A stretch of DNA of 44,121 bases from Comamonadaceae bacterium ALPHA2B (GTDB taxonomy: Bacteria > Pseudomonadota > Gammaproteobacteria > Burkholderiales > Burkholderiaceae_C), in assembly GCA_005503065.1 (NCBI GenBank), contig SCOE01000044.1:1-44121 (forward strand), written 5' to 3'. The notes under the pieces are model-generated. The model had not been told where the DNA came from. It worked only from the letters and a program-made list of their open reading frames with translations, and searched no databases. Both the position numbers and the translations under genes were made by a program. The first letter of the stretch is position 1, and every line of letters begins with the position of its first letter. Of this stretch, positions 33,519-42,100 are shown one piece after another.

Positions 33519-34942
33519 CAGCCTGGCTGGCGTCGCAGCGCATCCAGCAACCGCGCCCGCTGCGCCGGGTCGTCGAGCTGCTGCGCCAACAGCTCGTGCA
33601 GGTGCTGCGGCGAGCGCGCCTCGGCCAAGGCCTTCTTGAGCATGATCCTGGCGATGGGGCCCAGTTCGCGCGACAGGGCGATGCGCGCATGTTCGACCAC
33701 CTCCGCACCGATGGGCGCCTGCACCGCCGCGCGGCCGACGGCTGCGCCGCCTGAGCCGAAGCCCGCGCTGCCGCCGGTGGGCCGCGCCGCGCTGCCGAAG
33801 CCGCTGCCGGCGGTGCCGATCAGGGTGATGAAGCGCGCCCGGTCGGCCGCGTCGGGGATGTGCTGGCTCAGCGCGTCCTGCAGCGCGCCCAGGTCGGTGG
33901 CGGTGCGTGCCGCCTCGCGCACCAGCACGCGCGCCATCGGGCCCATGAATCGCGTGAGCGCCGCCTCCATCGGCGCGAGGCTGGCCGCGTCCCAGCGTGA
34001 GGGGCCGGCCGAGCCCGGACGGCTGGCAGCCCCCGAGGGCGGATGCCCGTCCGGCCGCCGCAGCGGCAGATGCAGCGAGGCGACCACCGTCGCGTCGTCG
34101 GCCGCCGTGCCGATGTGCAACGCGCTGCGTTCGGCCAGCGCATCGCGGAACTCTTGCGCGCTGGCGAAGCGGGACTGCGGCGCCTTGGCGAGCGCGCGCG
34201 CCACGATCGGATCGAAGGACGCAGGCACGGACAGGCCCGGCAGCTGAGACGGCGGCTCGGGGTCCCTGTTCAGCACCCGGTACATCACGGCCTCGGCCGA
34301 CTCCGCGGCAAAGGGGGAACGGCCGGTGAGCATGCGGTACAGCAGCACGCCGGCGGCGAAGAGATCGACGCGGTGGTCGATGGCCTCGCCCAGGTACTGT
34401 TCCGGCGCCATGTAGCCCGGCGTGCCGATGGTGGCGGCCATCTGCGTGAGCGCGGCCGACTCGATGCGCGCAATGCCGAAATCCGTCACCTTGAGCAAGC
34501 CGTCGGTGGTCACGATGAGGTTGGCCGGCTTGATGTCGCGGTGCCACACGCCGGCGCGATGCGCGCAGGTCAGTGCGTCCAGCAGCTGCTGCATGAAGCG
34601 GATGACGGTGCCTTCGGGCAGGCGCGGCGTGGCACCCAGCACCTGTGCCAGGTCGCGCCCCTGCACGTACTCCATGGCGATGAAGGCGGTGGTGTCGTCC
34701 TCGCCGTACTCGTAGATGGCAACGATGCCCGGATGCGACAGCCGCCCCACCGCCTTGGCTTCGTTGCGAAAGCGCGCCGCCAGGTCGATGCCGCCGTCGG
34801 ACTGCACCAGCGCCTTGCGGATGGTCTTGATCGCCACCGGCCGGTCGATGCCGGGGTCGTGGCCCTTGTAGACCACGCCCATGGCGCCCTCGCCCAGCAC
34901 CTGGACGATGTCGTACTTGCCCAGGCGCTTCGGGTGCTCCAT
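33518..34942 (-). CDS. Hanks-type serine/threonine protein kinase with duplicated C-terminal module
   Basis: 474 residues. The kinase domain (8-270) is complete: glycine loop GEGAMGVVY (17-25), K39 in VAIKT, catalytic HRDIKPAN (134-141), DFG (154-156) and APE (179-181). After a linker come two copies of a helical module of about 50 residues: LTRFMGPMARVLVREAARTA (329-348) and LSRELGPIARIMLKKALAEA (423-442), each followed by a LQDALSQHIPD- or LHELLAQQLDD-like helix. The copies are joined by a Gly-rich linker (376-411). There is no membrane span or PASTA domain, so it is cytosolic. The ATG at 34942 begins right before GKYDIVQVLG. It lies downstream of the heme-sensor gene; partners and substrates are unknown. 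Confidence 0.9.
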   Translation of the reverse strand: MEHPKRLGKYDIVQVLGEGAMGVVYKGHDPGIDRPVAIKTIRKALVQSDGGIDLAARFRNEAKAVGRLSHPGIVAIYEYGEDDTTAFIAMEYVQGRDLAQVLGATPRLPEGTVIRFMQQLLDALTCAHRAGVWHRDIKPANLIVTTDGLLKVTDFGIARIESAALTQMAATIGTPGYMAPEQYLGEAIDHRVDLFAAGVLLYRMLTGRSPFAAESAEAVMYRVLNRDPEPPSQLPGLSVPASFDPIVARALAKAPQSRFASAQEFRDALAERSALHIGTAADDATVVASLHLPLRRPDGHPPSGAASRPGSAGPSRWDAASLAPMEAALTRFMGPMARVLVREAARTATDLGALQDALSQHIPDAADRARFITLIGTAGSGFGSAARPTGGSAGFGSGGAAVGRAAVQAPIGAEVVEHARIALSRELGPIARIMLKKALAEARSPQHLHELLAQQLDDPAQRARLLDALRRQPG

Positions 34943-35073
34943 GTCTTCAGCTCGCCCGATGCGGCGCGACGGACATGACGCCGGCGGCGCCCCCACTCAG
35001 TCTGCGCCGAAGGCCGCGGAGCAGGCCATGCGGGGACATCCGCGGAACCGGCTCGGCCGGACCGCTGGATGTG

Positions 35074-35121
35074 CCCCCCTTCGCGCAGCGGAAGGGGGGA
35101 GCGGCGACGCCGCTTGGGGGG
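35074..35121. repeat. tandem hairpins upstream of the kinase gene, dispersed GC repeat type
   Basis: The first stem is CCCCCCTTC (35074-35082) with GAAGGGGGG (35091-35099), perfect 9-bp arms. The second is AGCGGC (35100-35105) with GCCGCT (35109-35114), followed by GGGGGG. It lies in the 189-base gap between the heme sensor and the kinase, which shows no gene. Similar C-run/G-run hairpins are frequent between genes in Comamonadaceae, as I recall. Confidence 0.6.
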
Positions 35122-35131
35122 ATGCTCCGAA

Positions 35132-36004
35132 TCATGCGTCCAGCAGCTTCATGGCATGCACGAGGCTTTTGCGCATGCGCGCGAAGGAGTCCGACAGCAC
35201 GCCGATCTCGTCCTTCGACCGCACCTTGAACTCCGGCGCATCCAGCTCGCCCATGCTCACGCGGTCGGTCAGGGCCGACAGCCGCGTCACGGGCTGGATC
35301 ACGAGCTTCCAGAGCATCAGGTTGAGCGTGAGGCCGATCAGCACGAACACGCCCGCCAGCGAGGCCATCACCACGCCGAAGGCCTTGTCGGCCCGCTCGA
35401 AGGGCACCGACATGGGCACCGACACCACCTGTGCGCCCAGCACCTCGTTGAGCTTCCAGCCGAAGCCGTTGGACGGGCCGTACTTCTCGATCATCGGGGC
35501 CGGCGCGGCGCCCGGCGTGCTGTGGCAGCTCAGGCAGACCGGGTTGCTGATGCGGATCGGGCGGGCGATGTACAGGGCGGGGCCCGACGCGGTGTCGCGC
35601 CGGCCGACGAATTCCGCCAGTTCCGACTGCTGGGCGAACCGGGCGATCACGTCCTCCTCCCAATCCTGCGCGCGGTCGCGCGGGTTGGTCGGGTTGAGCA
35701 TGGCCGGCTTGTACGAGTACTCGGGATGCTTGGTGCGCAGCGCGTTGATCATCTCGGTGGACGAGTAGGCCGGCACCGACTGCGGCAGGAAGGTGTACTT
35801 CATCTGCGTCTGCAGCAGCGGCTGGATCTGCGTGGCTGTGTAGGTACTGACGGCGGCGGCGCTTTCCATGAGGAGGCGGGCGCGGTCCAGCACCTCGTCG
35901 TGCGCACCCTGCTGCAGCATGTTGCGGGCGAGGTAGCCCGCACCCGCCAGCCCCAGTGCGAAGACCAGCAGGAAGACCAGGTTGAACTTGAGCAGCAGCT
36001 TCAT
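35132..36004 (-). CDS. membrane-anchored heme-c sensor (Tll0287/DUF3365-like) with HAMP domain
   Basis: 290 residues. Span one is about 5-26, a periplasmic domain covers 30-205, span two about 209-232, and a HAMP segment follows (ending near 285). The periplasmic part has the DUF3365/Tll0287 pattern (LRTKHPEYSYKPAMLNPTNP) and a single c-type heme site CLSCH (157-161). There is no kinase, methyl-accepting or cyclase output after HAMP, so the signal must pass to another protein. The gene lies 15 bases after the FecR gene and upstream of the Ser/Thr kinase, the obvious candidate receiver. Ligand or redox sensing is inferred. Confidence 0.85.
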   Translation of the reverse strand: MKLLLKFNLVFLLVFALGLAGAGYLARNMLQQGAHDEVLDRARLLMESAAAVSTYTATQIQPLLQTQMKYTFLPQSVPAYSSTEMINALRTKHPEYSYKPAMLNPTNPRDRAQDWEEDVIARFAQQSELAEFVGRRDTASGPALYIARPIRISNPVCLSCHSTPGAAPAPMIEKYGPSNGFGWKLNEVLGAQVVSVPMSVPFERADKAFGVVMASLAGVFVLIGLTLNLMLWKLVIQPVTRLSALTDRVSMGELDAPEFKVRSKDEIGVLSDSFARMRKSLVHAMKLLDA

Positions 36005-36019
36005 CGGGAAGACTCGATC

Positions 36020-36946
36020 TCAGTAGGTGGACGTCGCCGGCCGAGGCGCGCCCGGGGTCGGGGGCGGCCGCTTGGGCAGGTATTTCTCGGGAAAGACGAT
36101 GCGGTCCCACTCCGGATGGCTGCGCATGTGGGCCACCAGCCCGGCCCGGAAGTCCGGCCGGCGGGCCAGCGCACGCCATCGGGCGACGAATGGGCTGCGC
36201 AGCGCGGATTCGGCCGAGAGCCACGCCGCCACGTCGTCGTACGCGAGGTCGGCCGTGCGCTTGGGCACCACCTCCCGGTCCTTGAACAGCGCGGCGCGCG
36301 AGGGCAGCGGGTCGAGGAAGCTGCGCGGCACCGCCTGGATGAAGGCCGGCCCGGGCCGCGGCTTCAGGGCGGCCTTCTCGCTGCCCAGGCGCAAGAAGTA
36401 CTCGCCGGCCTTGAGCCGGATCGGCTCGGCTGGCTTGGCGATGCGCTCCTGCAAGGTGGCAGCGCCGGCCTCGCAGAAGAGCTGCAGCCCGGCCGGCTCG
36501 CTCAGCGCCACCTGCTGGCCTGCGGCTTCGGAGAGGGCATGGGAGGGCGTGAGGACGGTCGCCGCCGCAGCGCCCTTCCCGCCTGCCGGCGTGATCAGCT
36601 TGAACCAGCCTTGCAACACGTAGAGGTGCGGCGCCGCGGCCGCAGCGCCCTTGCCCGTCAGTCGTGGCGCCACCAGCGCGCGGGTCGCGGGGCCGAGGTC
36701 GACGATGGTGCCGTCGGCGAACTCCAGGCGAAGCAGCCTGGCCTGGTCGCCGGTTTCCACGATGTCACCGCTGTCGAGGCGCACGCCTTCGGCAACGGCG
36801 AAGCGGCCGCTCTCGCGCAACAGCGCGGCTTCGCCGTCCAGGATGGACGCAAGCACGGGCAGCTGCGCCGCATGGACGGCCAGGGCCCCGGCGAGTCCGC
36901 ACAGGGCGGCCAGGAACTGTGGGATGCACTTCACCGCCGGGAACAC
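36020..36946 (-). CDS. FecR-domain exported protein
   Basis: 308 residues with a signal peptide (IPQFLAALCGLAGALAVHA) and a FecR-like beta domain: ILDGEAALLRESGRFAVAEG, VRLDSGDIVETGDQARLLRL and EFADGTIVDLGPATRALVAP. The C-terminal third (FPEKYLPKRPPPTPG) is Pro-rich and unassigned. FecR domains of this stand-alone type are periplasmic and do not need a sigma factor partner. It is the first gene of the sensor/kinase string and may bind a ligand or envelope component. Function is unproven. Confidence 0.82.
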   Translation of the reverse strand: MFPAVKCIPQFLAALCGLAGALAVHAAQLPVLASILDGEAALLRESGRFAVAEGVRLDSGDIVETGDQARLLRLEFADGTIVDLGPATRALVAPRLTGKGAAAAAPHLYVLQGWFKLITPAGGKGAAAATVLTPSHALSEAAGQQVALSEPAGLQLFCEAGAATLQERIAKPAEPIRLKAGEYFLRLGSEKAALKPRPGPAFIQAVPRSFLDPLPSRAALFKDREVVPKRTADLAYDDVAAWLSAESALRSPFVARWRALARRPDFRAGLVAHMRSHPEWDRIVFPEKYLPKRPPPTPGAPRPATSTY

Positions 36947-37015
36947 TCCAGATCGCGAGACCCGGATCGTGCGCCGTAACGAAGTGTGAGGGCATCGGCC
37001 TCACGGCCTATGCAA

Positions 37016-37034
37016 CGCGGCCGATACGGCCGCG
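37016..37034. repeat. hairpin between dadA and the FecR gene
   Basis: CGCGGCCG (37016-37023), ATA loop, CGGCCGCG (37027-37034): a perfect 8-bp stem 15 bases past the dadA stop. No T-run follows on the minus strand, so it is terminator-like only. Confidence 0.45.
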
Positions 37035-37048
37035 GGCCGGCGAGCCTC

Positions 37049-38359
37049 TCAGGCCGCGTGCGCGGGACGCAGGCCGCCGGCGGCCGCGGCGGGCCTGCGG
37101 GTGTAACGGTCCATCGCCAGGCCGTCGGTGCGGATTTCCGGGCGTTGTCCGGTCACCAGATCCGACACCAGCTTGCCGCTGCCGCAGGCCATGGTCCAGC
37201 CCAGCGTGCCGTGGCCGGTGTTGAGGAACAGGTTGGCCAAAGGCGTCGCGCCGACGATGGGGGTGCTGTCCGGCGTCATGGGGCGCAGGCCGGTCCAGAA
37301 ACTGGCGGCCGGCAGGTCGCCGCCCGGGAACAGCTCGCCCACCACCTTCTCCAGGGTGGCCCGGCGCGCCGGGTTCAGGCGCAGGTCGAAGCCGCCCAGC
37401 TCGGCCATGCCGCCGACGCGGATGCGGTCGTCGAATCGTGTGACAGCGATCTTGTAGGTTTCGTCCAGCACGGTGGACTGCGGCGCCAGCGCGGCGTCCA
37501 CCAGCGGCACGGTGAGCGAGTAGCCCTTGACCGGGTACACCGGGATGTCGAGACCGATGGCGGCCAGCGCAGCGCGCGAGTAGCTGCCGAAGGCCATCAC
37601 GTAGCGGTCGGCCGTGAGCACCTCGTCGACGCCGTCCTGGCTGACGTGCACGCCGCGCACGGCACCGCCTTCGGTGAGCAGTTCGTCGACGCGCACGCCG
37701 AAGCGGAACTGCACGCCCAGGCCCTTGGCCATCTCGGCCAGGCGACGGGTGAACAGGTGGCAGTCGCCCGTCTCGTCGTTGGGCAGGCGCAGGCCGCCGA
37801 CCAGTGCGCCGCCGGTGCGGGCGAGCGCGGGCTCGACGCGAGCCAGGCCTTCACGGTCGAGCAGCTCGAACGGCACGCCGCATTCCTGCAGCACCGCGAT
37901 GTCGCGCTGTACGCCGTCGAGCTGCTGCTGGGTGCGGAAGACCTGCAGCGTGCCGCCGGTGCGCTGTTCGTAGTTCAGGCCCGTCTCGGCGCGCAGGGCG
38001 CGCAGGCAGTCGCGGCTGTACTCGGCCACGCGCATCATGCGTTCCTTGTTGACCGCATAGCGTTCCGGCGAGCAGTTGCGCAGCATCTGCGCCATCCAGC
38101 GCAGCTGGAACAGCGAGCCGTCGGCGCGGATGGCGAGCGGTGCGTGCTTCTGGAACATCCACTTCAGGGCCTTGAGCGGGATGCCGGGCGCAGCCCAGGG
38201 CGTGGAGTAGCCGGGCGACACCTGGCCGGCATTGCCGAAGCTGGTTTCCTGGGCGGCGCCGTCCTGGCGCTCGAGCACCGTGACGCTCGCACCCGACTTG
38301 GCCAGGTACCAGGCCGTGGTCACACCGATGACGCCGCCGCCGAGAACGATCACTTTCAT
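37049..38359 (-). CDS. dadA: D-amino acid dehydrogenase small subunit
   Basis: 436 residues. FAD-binding [20 protein letters not shown] is followed by the family motifs [31 protein letters not shown] and [11 protein letters not shown], and near the C-terminus [14 protein letters not shown] and [17 protein letters not shown]. It oxidises D-amino acids (mainly D-alanine) to 2-oxo acids at the inner face of the membrane, feeding the respiratory chain. The ATG at 38359 is where similarity starts; the frame is open 31 codons further. It is divergent from an Lrp-type regulator gene that probably controls it. No alr/dadX racemase is adjacent. Confidence 0.93.
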   Translation of the reverse strand: MKVIVLGGGVIGVTTAWYLAKSGASVTVLERQDGAAQETSFGNAGQVSPGYSTPWAAPGIPLKALKWMFQKHAPLAIRADGSLFQLRWMAQMLRNCSPERYAVNKERMMRVAEYSRDCLRALRAETGLNYEQRTGGTLQVFRTQQQLDGVQRDIAVLQECGVPFELLDREGLARVEPALARTGGALVGGLRLPNDETGDCHLFTRRLAEMAKGLGVQFRFGVRVDELLTEGGAVRGVHVSQDGVDEVLTADRYVMAFGSYSRAALAAIGLDIPVYPVKGYSLTVPLVDAALAPQSTVLDETYKIAVTRFDDRIRVGGMAELGGFDLRLNPARRATLEKVVGELFPGGDLPAASFWTGLRPMTPDSTPIVGATPLANLFLNTGHGTLGWTMACGSGKLVSDLVTGQRPEIRTDGLAMDRYTRRPAAAAGGLRPAHAA

Positions 38360-38512
38360 GCCAATCCGCTCCAAGGAAGGAATGGCAGGGAATGTAGGGA
38401 GAGTTGGCCAGTAAATTTTTTGGTTCTTTTGGTGAACTGCAGCAAAATCCACTGACCATCCCGGTGCAGGCGGGCATCCCGCCCGTCAAAACACCGCTTT
38501 CCAGGCCATGCC
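38360..38512. promoter_or_regulatory. divergent dadA / Lrp-type regulator control region
   Basis: This 153-base gap has an AT-rich core (GCCAGTAAATTTTTTGGTTC, 38408-38427, then TTTTGGTGAACTGCAGC) in an otherwise GC-rich area. Such tracts are typical of Lrp/AsnC binding. No exact consensus site can be defined by eye. Confidence 0.4.
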
Positions 38513-38992
38513 ATGACCGCCGCCGCCCTCGACCGCACCGATCGCCGCATCCTCGACATCCTCCAGCGCGAGGGGCGCATCGCCATCACCGAACTCGCAC
38601 AACGGGTGGGGCTGTCCACTTCGCCCTGCTCCGAGCGCGTGAAGCGGCTGGAAAAACACGGCGTGATCACCGGCTACCACGCCCGCGTGTCGCCCGAGGC
38701 GGTGGGCAAGACGCTGCTGGTCTTCGTCGAGATCAAGCTGTCGGCCAAGTCGGGCGAGGTCTTCGAGAAAGTACGCAACGAGCTGCTGCACATGCCCGAG
38801 GTGCTCGAATGCCACCTGGTCTCGGGCGACTTCGACTATCTGGTCAAGGCCCGCCTGCGCGGCATGGGCGAGTACCGCCACCTCCTGGGCAACATCCTGC
38901 AGAAGATGCCCGCCTCTGCCGCGGCCGACTCGCGCAGCTACGTGGTGATGGAGGAGATCAAGGAAACCTTGGCGCTGCCGCTGGACCGCTGA
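38513..38992 (+). CDS. Lrp/AsnC-family transcriptional regulator, probable dad regulator
   Basis: 159 residues: an N-terminal HTH (DRTDRRILDILQREGRIAIT, then ELAQRVGLSTSPCSERVKRL) and a C-terminal RAM domain for effector binding (VVMEEIKETLALPL at the end). The HTH recognition helix LSTSPCSERVKRLE resembles that of Lrp/BkdR proteins. Location divergent from dadA suggests it senses alanine or another amino acid and activates dadA, as Lrp-type DadR does. It converges on the sensor kinase gene ten bases away. Confidence 0.88.
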   Translation: MTAAALDRTDRRILDILQREGRIAITELAQRVGLSTSPCSERVKRLEKHGVITGYHARVSPEAVGKTLLVFVEIKLSAKSGEVFEKVRNELLHMPEVLECHLVSGDFDYLVKARLRGMGEYRHLLGNILQKMPASAAADSRSYVVMEEIKETLALPLDR

Positions 38993-39001
38993 GCGGCGTG
39001 C

Positions 39002-40411
39002 TCAGGCGGGCGCCAGCGGCAGGTGCAGATCGAAGCGCGCGCCGCCGCCGGGCTCGTTGCCGGCCGTCAGGCTCGCTCCGTGCGCCTGCATCACGGCCTG
39101 CGCCAGCGACAGGCCCAGCCCCAGGCCCGACGCCGCCTCGCGGGCGCGGGCGCCGCGGTAGAAGCGTTCGAAGAGGTGCGGCAGCTCGCCCGCGTCGATG
39201 CCGGGGCCCGCGTCGGCCACGCGCACGATGGCCTGCTGCGCCGGCAGGTCGGCCAGGAGATTCACCGACACGGCGCCGCCGGCGGGCGAGTACTTGATGG
39301 CGTTGTCCAGCAGGTTGGTCAGGGCCAGTTGCACCGCGACGCGCGCCGACACCGCGACCACGCCGCGCTCCCCGGCGAGCGACAGGCGCACGCCGCGCTG
39401 CTGCGCCACCGGCTCCATCCGGCGCAGGATCTCCTCCACCAGCTGGCGAAGCGGCAGGCGCTCGAGCTCGCCGCGCTCCTGGCCCGCATCGAGGCGCGCC
39501 AGCACCAGCAATTCCTCGACCAGCAGGGTCAGCGACTCGACCTCGTCGAGCGCGGAGCGCAGCGTGTCGACATACGCCGCCGCATCGCGGGGGCGGCGCA
39601 GCGCGATCTCCAGCTCGGCCCGCAGGCGCGACAGCGGCGAGCGCAGTTCGTGCGAGGCATCGGCCGTGAAATGCCGCTGCGCCTCGATGCCGTGCTCCAG
39701 CCGGTCGAGCATGTCGTTGAGCGTGTCGACCAGCCGCCCGATCTCGTCCGGCGTGCCCGGGTGCGGCAGCCGCCCGGCCAGGTTGCGCTGGCCGATGCGC
39801 CGGGCCTCGTCGACGATGTCGTCGATGGCGCCGAACACGCGCCGCGTCAGCAGCTCGCCCGCCACGCCCAGCGCCAGCATGAGCACCAGCGCGAGCAGCA
39901 CCAGCATCACGCCGGCACTGGTCACCGCGTGGTCCACGTCGTCCAGCGATGCGGCGACCTGCACGGCCAGCACGTCGGGCCGGTTGGGCACCGACACCGA
40001 GACCATGCGCGTGGGCTCGCCCGCATAGCGCTGCAGCAGCGTGAAGACGGGGCCGCCCGCGGCCAGCCGTGCGCGCAGGTCGGCCGGCACCGGCAGCGAA
40101 CCGGTGCCCAGGTTGGCGCTGCGGGCAGCCACCGCGCCGTCGCTGTCGACGATCTGCACCAGCCGGTCGACCCGGGCGTAGGTCGGCGTGCGGGCGCGCG
40201 GCGTTTCGTGCACCACGAGGCCGGAGCCGGGCTCCGACATGGCCAGCAGGCCGGCCTCGACCTCGGCCAGCGCCAGCAGCGCGTCGTCGAGTTCGCCGCG
40301 CAGGTTCTTCGAGAAGGCCCAGGTGCCCACCGCCACGGCCACGGCCATCACCAGCGCGACGACCAGGAAGTGCACCAGCGCCAGCCGGCGCCGGAAGCTC
40401 AACACCTTCAT
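39002..40411 (-). CDS. sensor histidine kinase of a two-component system
   Basis: 469 residues. Span one is about 10-32, a periplasmic sensor loop about 35-165, span two about 166-188, then HAMP (188-242). The phosphorylated H254 is in HFTADASHELRSPLSRLR, the N-box is LTNLLDNAIKYSP, and the G-boxes are ADAGPGI and GLGLGLSLAQAV. It belongs to the OmpR-linked HPK class that includes QseC/PmrB and CusS types. The sensor loop gives no clue to the signal. The ATG overlaps the response-regulator stop by four bases (ATGA), so the two proteins are translationally coupled. Confidence 0.92.
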   Translation of the reverse strand: MKVLSFRRRLALVHFLVVALVMAVAVAVGTWAFSKNLRGELDDALLALAEVEAGLLAMSEPGSGLVVHETPRARTPTYARVDRLVQIVDSDGAVAARSANLGTGSLPVPADLRARLAAGGPVFTLLQRYAGEPTRMVSVSVPNRPDVLAVQVAASLDDVDHAVTSAGVMLVLLALVLMLALGVAGELLTRRVFGAIDDIVDEARRIGQRNLAGRLPHPGTPDEIGRLVDTLNDMLDRLEHGIEAQRHFTADASHELRSPLSRLRAELEIALRRPRDAAAYVDTLRSALDEVESLTLLVEELLVLARLDAGQERGELERLPLRQLVEEILRRMEPVAQQRGVRLSLAGERGVVAVSARVAVQLALTNLLDNAIKYSPAGGAVSVNLLADLPAQQAIVRVADAGPGIDAGELPHLFERFYRGARAREAASGLGLGLSLAQAVMQAHGASLTAGNEPGGGARFDLHLPLAPA

Positions 40412-41085
40412 TCGGGCGTATCGGCAGACAGGCGGAAGCCCCGGCCGCGCACGGTCTGGATCCACGGCGGCGAGGCCGGGTCGATCTTGCGGCGCAGGTT
40501 GCCCATGTGCACGTCGATGAGGTTGTCGATCGCCAGCAGGTCGTCCTTCCAGATCTGCTCGGCGATGCGTGCACGGCTGACGACCTCGCCCGCATGGCGC
40601 ATGAGGATGTGCAGCAGCGCGTACTCCTTCTGCGTGAGGTCGATCTTCACGCCGCCCTGCGTCACCACGTGGCTCACCGGGTCGAGCGCCAGCGTGCCGA
40701 CGCTCATCACCGTGGGACGCGCCAGGTCGGAGCGCCGCAGCAGCGCCCGCACGCGGGCGATGAGTTCGTCGAAGGCGAAGGGCTTGGTGAGGTAGTCGTC
40801 GGCACCGGTATTCAGGCCCTCGACGCGGTCGCTGAGCGCATCGCGGGCAGTGAGCATGAGCACCGGCGTGGCGCAGCCGCGCGCGCGCAGGGCCTTGCAC
40901 CAGCTCAGGCCGTCCATGCCGGGCAGCATGCGGTCGAGCAGGATGACGCCGTAGTCGTTGACGAAGGCCTCTTCGTCGCCCTCTTCCGCCGAGTGCGCCA
41001 CGTCGACCACGAAGCCCTCCTCCTGCAGCCCGCGCGCCAGCACGCGCGCTGCCTTGCGGTCGTCGTCGATGAGAAGGATGCGCAT
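40408..41085 (-). CDS. OmpR-family response regulator
   Basis: 225 residues: a receiver domain with D7-D8-D9 and phospho-acceptor D51 in ILLDRMLPGMDG, T in LTARDA and K in YLTKPF, and a winged-helix C-terminal domain (DLTQKEYALLHILMRHAG, VSRARIAEQIWKDD, DVHMGNLRRKID, VRGRGFRLS). It resembles metal- and envelope-stress regulators (QseB/PmrA/CusR). It pairs with the kinase downstream. Three tandem 11-bp repeats lie in the gap ahead of it, shared with the divergent hydrolase operon. Confidence 0.93.
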   Translation of the reverse strand: MRILLIDDDRKAARVLARGLQEEGFVVDVAHSAEEGDEEAFVNDYGVILLDRMLPGMDGLSWCKALRARGCATPVLMLTARDALSDRVEGLNTGADDYLTKPFAFDELIARVRALLRRSDLARPTVMSVGTLALDPVSHVVTQGGVKIDLTQKEYALLHILMRHAGEVVSRARIAEQIWKDDLLAIDNLIDVHMGNLRRKIDPASPPWIQTVRGRGFRLSADTPE

Positions 41086-41147
41086 GGAAAGAGGCCACGG
41101 AGCGGGTTCACGGGGCGGAAAGTATGCCTGCTCGACCGCCGCGCGGT

Positions 41148-41190
41148 CCTGAAGAACTCTTCAGGATTTCTTGGGAGTTTCTTCAGGTGC
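41148..41190. promoter_or_regulatory. response-regulator binding region with three phased 11-bp repeats
   Basis: TCTTCAGGATT (41158-41168), TCTTGGGAGTT (41169-41179) and TCTTCAGGTGC (41180-41190) follow each other without gaps. An inverted copy, CCTGAAGAAC (41148-41157), precedes them. Eleven-base spacing on one helix face is what OmpR-class dimers bind. The block lies between the regulator and hydrolase genes and can serve both. Confidence 0.6.
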
Positions 41191-41250
41191 CCCCGGCTAA
41201 CGTGCCGGCTCCAACAGCTTCGTCCCGACGGTGCGGCACCCCTGGCCTCC

Positions 41251-42096
41251 ATGATCGAAACGCCCTCCTTTGCCCCCGCGCGCCCGGCTCCCATGGGCGC
41301 GGTCCTCCTGCTGCCGGGCCTGTGCAGCACCGCCGACGAGTTGCTGCACCTGCAATCCGCCCTGCGCCGTGCCGGCTGGGCCTTCAGCACGCCGCACATC
41401 GAGGGCTACTCCTTTGACGCCTCGCGCCAGCGCCAGGTTGCCGGCCGCTTCTCCGACTGGGTCGAGCGCGTCTGCGAGGAGTTCCTGGCCCTGCGGCGCC
41501 AATACGGCACCGTGCTGCTCGCGGGCATCTCGGCCGGGGCGTCGCTGGCGCTGGCCGCGGTGGCCCGTCTCGGCCTGAGCGCCGACGGCCTGGTGCTCAT
41601 GTCGACCACGCTGCGCATGGACGGCTGGTCGGCCCGGCGCGGCGGCTGGCTGCTGCCGCTGGCCCTGTACACGCCGCTCGGACGCCTGTGGCGCTACCGC
41701 GAACGCACCCCCTACGGCGTGAAGAACGAGCGCGTGCGCGCCTGGATCGAGCAGGAACTGAAGCAGCGCCGCATCTCGCGTGCCGGCTGCGCCGCCATCG
41801 GCGTGGGCCACCTGCGCGAGTACGACCGCCTGCGCCGCGCGGTGCGGTGCAGCCTCTCGCAGATCCGCTGCCCGGTGCTGGCCCTGCATGCGCGCCACGA
41901 CGAGGTCGCCAGCCTGTCGAACGTCGAGCTGCTGGCCCGCGGCCTCACGCAGGCGCCCCTCCATACCGTGGTGCTGGAGAACAGCTACCACATGATCTCG
42001 ATCGACAACGACCGCCGACAGGTGGCGCAGGAAACGATCGACTTCGCCCGCTCGGTGGCCGACGGCCATCGCCCTTGTTCCACCGTCGAAAGCTGA
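41251..42096 (+). CDS. alpha/beta-fold hydrolase (esterase/thioesterase-like)
   Basis: 281 residues. The fold shows GAVLLLPGLCSTADELLHLQ at the first strand, the nucleophile S94 in LLAGISAGASLAL, the acid in ALHARHDEVAS and the histidine in LENSYHMISID, the order found in monoacylglycerol-lipase and Est30-like carboxylesterases. A cap of basic helices (KNERVRAWIEQELKQRRIS) lies between. It is cytosolic, with no signal peptide. It is the first gene of a tight operon with an acyl carrier protein and a ketosynthase (four bases before the ACP), so a thioesterase or acyl-releasing role is reasonable but unproven. Confidence 0.85.
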   Translation: MIETPSFAPARPAPMGAVLLLPGLCSTADELLHLQSALRRAGWAFSTPHIEGYSFDASRQRQVAGRFSDWVERVCEEFLALRRQYGTVLLAGISAGASLALAAVARLGLSADGLVLMSTTLRMDGWSARRGGWLLPLALYTPLGRLWRYRERTPYGVKNERVRAWIEQELKQRRISRAGCAAIGVGHLREYDRLRRAVRCSLSQIRCPVLALHARHDEVASLSNVELLARGLTQAPLHTVVLENSYHMISIDNDRRQVAQETIDFARSVADGHRPCSTVES

Positions 42097-42100
42097 GGCC

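Noticed and set aside
40411-41098. One long frame joining the histidine kinase with sequence over the response regulator (a hybrid kinase)
   Set aside because: The extra part is out of frame with the regulator and has no motif. The ATGA overlap at 40408-40411 shows two coupled genes.
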